Source: Ktedonobacterales bacterium (GTDB taxonomy: Bacteria > Chloroflexota > Ktedonobacteria > Ktedonobacterales > JADMIN01). From it: 10,344 nt of DNA. Shown here piece after piece: positions 6,451 to 10,344 of this stretch. The translations under genes and the position numbers were made by a program. The first letter of the stretch is position 1. Each line of letters opens with the position of its first letter. The notes under the pieces were generated by a model, which was not told where the DNA came from, did no database searches, and saw only the letters and a list, made by a program, of their open reading frames with translations. The stretch is from assembly GCA_025450405.1 (NCBI GenBank), contig JANWHL010000139.1, positions 1-10,344 of the forward strand, in the 5' to 3' direction.

Positions 6451-7211
6451 AACCCAACGAGATACTTAGCTCCGTCGAATACCGTCCCTGGCCGGTGCCG
6501 CGCGTGCCCTGGGTGATGCGCCAGACGTGGAACGACTTGTTGTTCGCGCACTGGCCCCTCCCCCCAGCCGTCCTCGCGCCCCACCTGCCCGCCGGCCTCA
6601 CGCTCGACACGTACGCCGAAAACGCCTGGATCGGCGTCGTGCCGTTCCGCATGACGGGCGTCCGTGTGCGCGGTCTTCCCCACATTCCGACGGCCACCCG
6701 CCTTGGCGAGATCAACGTGCGCACCTATGTCGTCGCACAGGGCAAACCTGGGGTCTGGTTCTTCAGCCTCGACGCCGATAGCCCACTGGCGGTCGCGGTC
6801 GCCCGCACAACATTTTTCCTGCCGTACTTCCGCGCGCGCTTTACGATCAACCGCGATGGCGAGACCGTCGACTACGCGGTGCGGCGCACGCATGGCGGCG
6901 CCGCACCCGCCGAATTCGTCGGCCGCTATCGCCCTGCTGGACCAGTCTTCCACGCCGCCCCTGACACGCTCGAGCACTGGCTGACAGCGCGCTACTGTCT
7001 ATACAGCGCCAGTCCGTCTGGCCAACCGTACCGCGGCGAGATCCACCACGCACCGTGGCCGCTGCGGCCCGCCACGGCGGACATTTCGCGCAATACGATG
7101 TGTGCGGCTCTGGGCATCTCGCTCCCCAGCACCGCCCCGCTCCTGCACTACGTGCACCGATTAGACGTGCTGTGCTGGCCCATTCGCCGCGTGCCGCCAT
7201 CGCTGGCGTAA
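6438..7211 (+). CDS. DUF2071 (YqjF/COG3361) family protein
   Basis: The 257-residue cytosolic protein matches the DUF2071 layout. It shows YRPWPVPRVPWVMRQTWNDL (15-34), LLFAHWPLP, AWIGVVPFRMTGVRVRGLP (63-81), EINVRTYV (91-98), WFFSLDADS (107-115), LPYFRARF (128-135) and a C-terminal HRLDVLCWPIRRV (240-252). The family has an acetoacetate-decarboxylase-like fold and no settled biochemical role. I placed the start at GTG 6438-6440, which gives an N-terminus of family length. It overlaps the preceding gene by 13 bases. A good ribosome binding site is lacking, so translation probably depends on coupling to the upstream gene. An open frame extending back to 6387 begins inside the upstream gene and is not needed. 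The length is normal and no lesion is visible. Confidence 0.88.
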   Translation: MAVLKPNEILSSVEYRPWPVPRVPWVMRQTWNDLLFAHWPLPPAVLAPHLPAGLTLDTYAENAWIGVVPFRMTGVRVRGLPHIPTATRLGEINVRTYVVAQGKPGVWFFSLDADSPLAVAVARTTFFLPYFRARFTINRDGETVDYAVRRTHGGAAPAEFVGRYRPAGPVFHAAPDTLEHWLTARYCLYSASPSGQPYRGEIHHAPWPLRPATADISRNTMCAALGISLPSTAPLLHYVHRLDVLCWPIRRVPPSLA

Positions 7212-7218
7212 GCGCCAG
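7203..7218 (+). terminator. Short hairpin at the DUF2071 stop codon
   Basis: CTGGCG (7203-7208) and CGCCAG (7213-7218) form a perfect 6-bp stem with loop TAAG, placing the TAA stop of the DUF2071 gene in the loop. No T-tract follows, so termination here is only a possibility. Confidence 0.3.
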
Positions 7219-7323
7219 GCCAGTTCGCGTGACGCGACCAGCACCCACGAATATGTGCTGGCTGCGGATGTCCTCCGCCGGAACTTCCGGGACGTGATGG
7301 CGCGCTTCCCGCGGCAATAGTAA

Positions 7324-7349
7324 GGTTGCTCCACGTGCAGCGTGCAACC
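7324..7349. terminator. Imperfect hairpin between convergent genes
   Basis: GGTTG (7324-7328) pairs with CAACC (7345-7349), and after a three-base bulge CACG pairs with CGTG, leaving the loop TGCAG. It lies between the stops of the convergent DUF2071 gene and the regulator remnant, about 60 bases past the latter's stop. On the minus strand it is followed by TTACTATTG, only weakly T-rich. The rest of the 197-base gap shows nothing I recognise. Confidence 0.3.
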
Positions 7350-7408
7350 CGTCGGGCAGCGTCACGGCCGCGCCAGGGAGACCCAATTCGACATGGAGCG
7401 CCGGGGCG

Positions 7409-8161
7409 CTAATCGAGCACCTCACGCGCGTGCGCTTTGGCCTGGCCAAGCGACCACGCTCGGCCCTGGGCCTCCGCCAGCGCCAGCGCGTCCGCACCCA
7501 CCGTCGCGCGCAGCCAGTCCAGGTCGCGGACGCGCATGTCGCGCTCGGCTGGCTCCACTGGACCTGGTGTGGCATCCCGCGCCGGCAGGCCCAGCGGTCG
7601 CACGGGAAACACTCGCTCCCCGCGCAAATTCAAGGGCAATCGGCTGGTCACGAGCATTTTCGTGCGCGGAGCCCGTGCCAACACATCCACCGGCTCGCGG
7701 GCCGCCGTCAGAACCTGCTCGAAATTGTCGAGCAATAGCACGACGTCTCGGTTCTTCAGCGCGCCCGCCACCGCCTCGGTCAAATTCCCACCTCCGGCAA
7801 GCCGCGCTCCCAATGTCTGACTGATCACATGTACCACCGCCGCCTCGTCGTGCTCCCTACCCAGGGGTGATGTCAGGGGCTTCAGATGCAGGCGCGTCGA
7901 CGCCTGTGGGAGAGCATCACCGCTGTCGATGGCGGAAGCCCCAACTTCGACGGCCCCGGCAGCCTCCATTGGCCGTCGCCGCGCCGCTCCGGCGAACGCG
8001 TCCCGCTCATCCCCAGTGAGGCCGAGCGCTAAGGCGAGCAACAGAACGGTCTCCTTCTGCGGAGGCCGTGTCAGGCCGCGCTCGAGATAGCTCACCGCCG
8101 TGACGCTCATCCGCGCGCGTGTGGCCAGCTCTTCCCGCGTCAAGCCACGCGCCCGGCGCAA
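7409..8161 (-). pseudogene. Remnant of an XRE/NB-ARC-type ATPase regulator with internal deletions
   Basis: The open frame of 250 codons (TTG at 8159-8161) is recognisably a large Chloroflexota-type regulator reduced to three pieces. Residues 1-62 are a helix-turn-helix (GLTREELATRARMSVTAVSY, then LERG). Residues 93-104 are the entry to the NB-ARC domain (LKPLTSPLGREH). Residues 107-190 include the Walker B region VLLLDNFEQV (141-150), VTSRLPLNLRGERVFPVRPL and a preceding VISQTLG block. Residues about 205-250 match the far C-terminal tail (RAWSLGQA). The P-loop segment (GPGGVGKT in relatives) between 104 and 112, and everything between about 195 and 205, is absent, yet the frame stays open. 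The first helix extends upstream of the TTG as SEYSAPLRSLRRARG, with an in-frame TAG at 8204-8206 and no ATG, so the normal start is also lost. ATP binding as in the family is not possible. Confidence 0.7.
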
Positions 8162-8268
8162 CGAACGCAGGGGCGCGGAGTATTCCGATCGGGGGAGTGA
8201 AAGCTATGGTGCGCCGCTCTCCTCGCGCATTGATAGGTCATCGCTACTCTACCACAGCTTCGCCCCAC

Positions 8269-8299
8269 TTTCGCGGGTATTTTCGCGGATAACTCCGCG
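8269..8299. repeat. Tandem 12-bp repeat with embedded hairpin, operator candidate
   Basis: TTTCGCGGGTAT (8269-8280) is followed directly by TTTCGCGGATAA (8281-8292), ten of twelve identical. Within it CGCGGA (8284-8289) and TCCGCG (8294-8299) form a perfect 6-bp inverted repeat around TAAC. A related CGCGGAGTATTCC lies at 8175-8187, mirrored by ACTCCGCG plus TATTCC at 8292-8304. This looks like binding sites for a dimeric regulator, but no regulator is assigned. Confidence 0.4.
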
Positions 8300-8330
8300 T
8301 ATTCCTCGTGGCGCTTTCCGCATTCTTCAG

Positions 8331-8341
8331 GTACACTGTAC
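8331..8341. repeat. 11-bp odd palindrome GTACACTGTAC
   Basis: GTACA and TGTAC flank a single central C. It is a perfect dyad of a kind often bound by dimeric repressors, and it overlaps a TACACT -10-like hexamer on the plus strand. No partner copy was found in the window. Confidence 0.3.
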
Positions 8342-8419
8342 GTCAAGGAGCGGCTGCTTCAATCCATGTCGCGGCGCGACTTGCGACTCGGCGCGCTCGG
8401 ATATCCACTTGAGTTGCGA

Positions 8420-8448
8420 ACGTGACCTCGGGCCAGTTTCAGTCACGT
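8420..8448. repeat. 7-bp inverted repeat upstream of the membrane protein gene
   Basis: ACGTGAC (8420-8426) and GTCACGT (8442-8448) are perfect inverses separated by 15 bases. They could pair in an mRNA leader or mark a protein site. Chance occurrence cannot be excluded. Confidence 0.3.
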
Positions 8449-8541
8449 CCGCACGCTTCCACGGCACTACCTTGCCACTTCATGGTCTGGTTGGAGAGCC
8501 TACCCGCATAGATTGCCCGCGCGACGCACCGTGAGTGCGCA

Positions 8542-8564
8542 CCCCACGCGAACGTCGCGCGGGG
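8542..8564 (+). promoter_or_regulatory. Leader hairpin abutting the ribosome binding site
   Basis: CCCCACGCGA (8542-8551) and TCGCGCGGGG (8555-8564) can form a 10-bp stem with one mismatch and a three-base ACG loop. Its 3' arm runs into the GGAGGAGG ribosome binding site (8563-8570) of the gene starting at 8578. Such a stem could limit or modulate ribosome access. Confidence 0.45.
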
Positions 8565-8577
8565 AGGAGGTCATCCC

Positions 8578-9534
8578 ATGTCTCTTTCCGGCATCCGTGG
8601 CACCGTGTACGGACTCTTTGGCGTCCTCATCCTATCGACCCTGTGGGTCACGTCGCTCACCTTGCTCTCCGCCCCGGTCAGCGCCACCACGTTGATCGCC
8701 GACGCTGGCGCCGACATCCTCAATCCATTCCTCATCAAACAGGGCTTCGGCATCACCCCGAGTACCTATGCCACCCTAGAAGCGAGCGCGAAGGCACATC
8801 CGACCCATGTGCTCGACCTGCCGCTGCTTAAGGTCCAGGTAGTTGGCCGCGAGATCATCGGCCACACCTACCCCACCGTCGTTCACCTCATCTACTCCCG
8901 CGTCGCTGACGGCTATTACGGCGGCGGCGCCACCGCGGTCTTCGATATCCCGCCCCAGCTCCAGAGCGTGCTGCCAAGTTTCGCGCTCTTCAATCCCGAC
9001 AACATCCCGATCTTCCAGGGCGGCCCGACCGTGTCCCAGCTCCCGCCATTCCTGCAGCCCTTCTTCGTGGTCGTCGGACTAACACCGTCCACCTTTACCC
9101 AGGCCGGGCACGCGCGCCTGCTCCGCTTTCTGCCGTGGTTCTGGCTCGTCTCGGGCGTGTTGCTCGTGCTGGCGGTCATCCTCAATCCCACCGAGAAAAA
9201 GCTGGCGGGCATATCGCACGCCATCATTCACAGCACCTGGCCTATTGTCGCCATTCTGTTGGGATTGTCGGTGGCGGGATTGTTCGCGAAGACGACGCTC
9301 GGTCCCTACGAGGGGGTGATTGGCGTGATCCGTGGCGCCTTCCTGCCCATCTATGGCACCGCGTTACTGATCGGCCTGGTCAGCCTCGTCCTGGTCGAAT
9401 GGCTTCCCGCGCTGCGCGCCCGTCGCGCCGCCGCCCCGCCCGACGCCGCCCCCGTCCCCACGCCCGGCGCCCACGGCGGCGGCTCGCCGTACACACCATC
9501 CATCCCGCCTGATCGGGGACCGAGTCAGTCGTAG
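8578..9534 (+). CDS. Membrane protein with a large extracytoplasmic loop, unknown function
   Basis: The 318-residue product starts at ATG 8578, seven bases after a very strong GGAGGAGG site. A first membrane segment (about 10-34) could also act as a signal anchor ending near VSA. A loop of about 145 residues (35-183) probably lies outside the cytoplasm. It carries ADAGADILNPFLIKQGF, a Gly/Tyr patch DGYYGGGATAVFDIPP (111-126) and several Pro-rich turns, and has no Cys. Three more segments lie at about 184-203, 214-237 and 256-276. A cytoplasmic tail from about 280 is Arg/Ala then Pro/Gly/Ser-rich and probably disordered. The architecture resembles a sensor or channel accessory protein, but no family is recognised. 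The gene appears monocistronic and ends before the strong hairpin at 9569-9610. Confidence 0.82.
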   Translation: MSLSGIRGTVYGLFGVLILSTLWVTSLTLLSAPVSATTLIADAGADILNPFLIKQGFGITPSTYATLEASAKAHPTHVLDLPLLKVQVVGREIIGHTYPTVVHLIYSRVADGYYGGGATAVFDIPPQLQSVLPSFALFNPDNIPIFQGGPTVSQLPPFLQPFFVVVGLTPSTFTQAGHARLLRFLPWFWLVSGVLLVLAVILNPTEKKLAGISHAIIHSTWPIVAILLGLSVAGLFAKTTLGPYEGVIGVIRGAFLPIYGTALLIGLVSLVLVEWLPALRARRAAAPPDAAPVPTPGAHGGGSPYTPSIPPDRGPSQS

Positions 9535-9568
9535 GCGCGTTCGGTTGAACTCCGCATTCCCCGGCGCA

Positions 9569-9610
9569 AGCACAGCCGCCCCGATGTTTTGGCGTCGGGG
9601 CGGCTGTGCT
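9569..9610. terminator. Strong hairpin, probable bidirectional terminator
   Basis: A 16-bp perfect stem runs from AGCACAGCCGCCCCGA (9569-9584) to its inverse at 9595-9610, with a ten-base loop TGTTTTGGCG that can close by one more GC pair. It lies exactly between two convergent genes, 35 bases after the membrane protein stop and about 30 bases past the stop of the minus-strand gene. Neither side has a T-run, a common departure in GC-rich genomes. Confidence 0.75.
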
Positions 9611-9641
9611 GTTACGTGGTTGACCGGGGCGATCAGCCCGC

Positions 9642-10344
9642 TCAGTTGATCAGAAAGTACGTAAACGTGACAGTGCTCGCGGGTGGACCGCTCGCGTGGA
9701 TGGTAAACGCCCCCGGCGCGACCGTGGCCCAAATGCGCACCAGCGGGTCGCTCGACGGCGTCAATATCACCAGACTGCTCCCACTGCACGCCGTCGAGTT
9801 CACGGTCAGACTCGTCGTCCCCGACGGCAAGGTGGCCGTGCCCACCGAGGCGCCCAGCACGCGGATGCGCCCCGCGCACCCCAGTGGCCAGCCGGACGCC
9901 GCGGTCATGTACAAGCCGTAGGCTACACCATTGCTGCTCGCGACAATGGCGCTGCCAGTCACGCTGTTCGCGCTCAACCCGGTCCGAGACGCGCTCTATG
10001 CCACAACGCCGTATCCCGAGTTCGCGCGACCATACACACCGAAACCGGTATCGGTCAGGCCCTTCACGCCGATTCCCGCCGACGGCCCGCCCGTCGCGGC
10101 GAGACTTTGCCCGAACACTCGAATGCTGCCAACCGCCCCAGACCAATTCGTCGAATTGATCCCGTAGCTGCCGCTGCCATTGGTTGATGTCACCACCCCG
10201 CGCCCAGTGTCGCTGCGGCGACCACTCCAGTGCCGCCACCCACACTGTTGGTAGTGATGCTGGCTGAGCCACCGGTGCCTTCAATGTAGGCCGCTGTGCC
10301 CGTGCTGTCGCCGTTGCTCTGGCCATAGATCGCCCACCCCGTGC
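9642..10344 (-). pseudogene. Broken repeat-type surface/fibre protein, C-terminal part
   Basis: Three adjoining minus-strand pieces read as one protein. From the window edge, frame A gives TGWAIYGQSNGDSTGTA and continues through TNSVGGGTGVVAAA before meeting TGA near 10196. One base appears missing around 10205-10220. Frame B then continues as DTGRGVVTSTNGSG with Gly-rich repeats, until an amber codon (complement of 9996-9998) interrupts GYGVVA. The same frame resumes at SASRTGLSANSVTG and ends at TAA 9642 with a conserved-looking tail: TTSLTVNSTACSGSSLVILT, then VRIWATVAPGAFTIHASGPP and TFTYFLIN. This layout of glycine repeats plus a C-terminal beta domain ending in an FTIHASG...FTYF(L/V) motif is typical of bacterial exported or fibre-like proteins. 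Two lesions make a functional full-length product unlikely. An assembly error could explain one but less easily both. The 5' end lies outside the window. Confidence 0.75.
9927..10076 (-). repeat. Ten-residue GxGVxGxxxS protein repeats in the fibre pseudogene
   Basis: Five consecutive ten-residue units can be read: GIGVKGLTDT, GFGVYGRANS, GYGVVA*SAS, RTGLSANSVT and GSAIVASSNG. They grade from near-consensus to degenerate. The stop falls at unit position 7 of the third copy. Such repeats are expected to form a beta-solenoid or trimeric fibre shaft. Confidence 0.6.

Larger units (their letters stand above)
8162..8577. other. Intergenic region rich in short dyads, no gene seen
   Basis: About 415 bases separate the divergent regulator remnant and the plus-strand membrane protein gene. 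The only long open frame crossing it is Arg/Ser-rich with no family resemblance. The stretch 8225-8340 is less GC-rich than its surroundings and holds a tandem repeat plus hairpin (8269-8299) and an odd palindrome (8331-8341). Further right are an inverted repeat (8420-8448) and a leader hairpin (8542-8564). No strong sigma70 promoter was found on either strand. Confidence 0.55.

Noticed and set aside
6847..7575. Minus-strand open frame across the DUF2071 3' end and the following gap
   Set aside because: It is mostly antisense to DUF2071 and the regulator remnant, with no coherent domain. The gap itself looks non-coding.
7250..8340. Possible mobile element around the regulator remnant
   Set aside because: No transposase, flanking target duplication or terminal inverted repeats could be found on either side.
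8100..8534. A 144-codon plus-strand frame over the dyad-rich gap
   Set aside because: It begins antisense to the HTH region and is Ser/Arg-rich, with no ribosome site or recognisable motif.
9364..10326. A 320-codon minus-strand frame near the right end
   Set aside because: It crosses the strong hairpin and the 3' end of the membrane protein gene, and is Arg/Trp-rich without family resemblance. The fibre-protein frames explain the region better.

Overview
The window is GC-rich, densely coded bacterial DNA. The ATPase-regulator remnant at 7409-8161 belongs to a family that is greatly expanded in Chloroflexota. Together with the base composition and a recurring TACAAT-type -10 box, this makes a Chloroflexota (Thermomicrobia-like) chromosome or metagenomic contig the best guess. 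No rRNA, tRNA, CRISPR array, transposase or phage module was seen.

Layout. Positions 1-626 (minus) hold the 5' part of an unrecognised gene that runs off the window. 941-1690 (minus) encodes a two-domain Ig/CARDB-like protein without a signal peptide. 3011-4045 and 1870-3027 (minus, overlapping by 17 nt) form an operon: a family-2 glycosyltransferase of the polyprenyl-phosphate type, then a flippase-like integral membrane protein of the LPG-synthase TM (UPF0104) family. A near-consensus sigma70 promoter at 4091-4119 drives it. Divergently, 4239-4676 and 4676-5884 (plus, stop and start sharing one base) encode a FlK-like hotdog thioesterase and a seryl-tRNA synthetase with a shortened coiled-coil arm. 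6022-6450 and 6438-7211 (plus, overlapping) encode a four-helix membrane protein and a DUF2071/YqjF protein.

The right-hand third looks more labile. 7409-8161 (minus) is a shrunken XRE/NB-ARC regulator that keeps its helix-turn-helix, Walker B region and C-terminal tail but has lost the P-loop and most of the middle, in frame. A roughly 415-bp non-coding stretch with several dyads follows. 8578-9534 (plus) is an unrecognised four-helix membrane protein. It is separated by a 16-bp perfect hairpin from a broken, repeat-containing surface or fibre protein (9642-10344, minus) that carries one frameshift and one amber codon.

How the genes work together: the glycosyltransferase and membrane protein probably make and use a lipid-linked sugar at the membrane, as in archaeal AglD where the two modules are fused. 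The thioesterase and SerRS are translationally coupled, but a shared role is only inference. No complete novel defence or mobile system is evident. The most unusual objects are the P-loop-less regulator, the short-armed SerRS and the decayed fibre gene.
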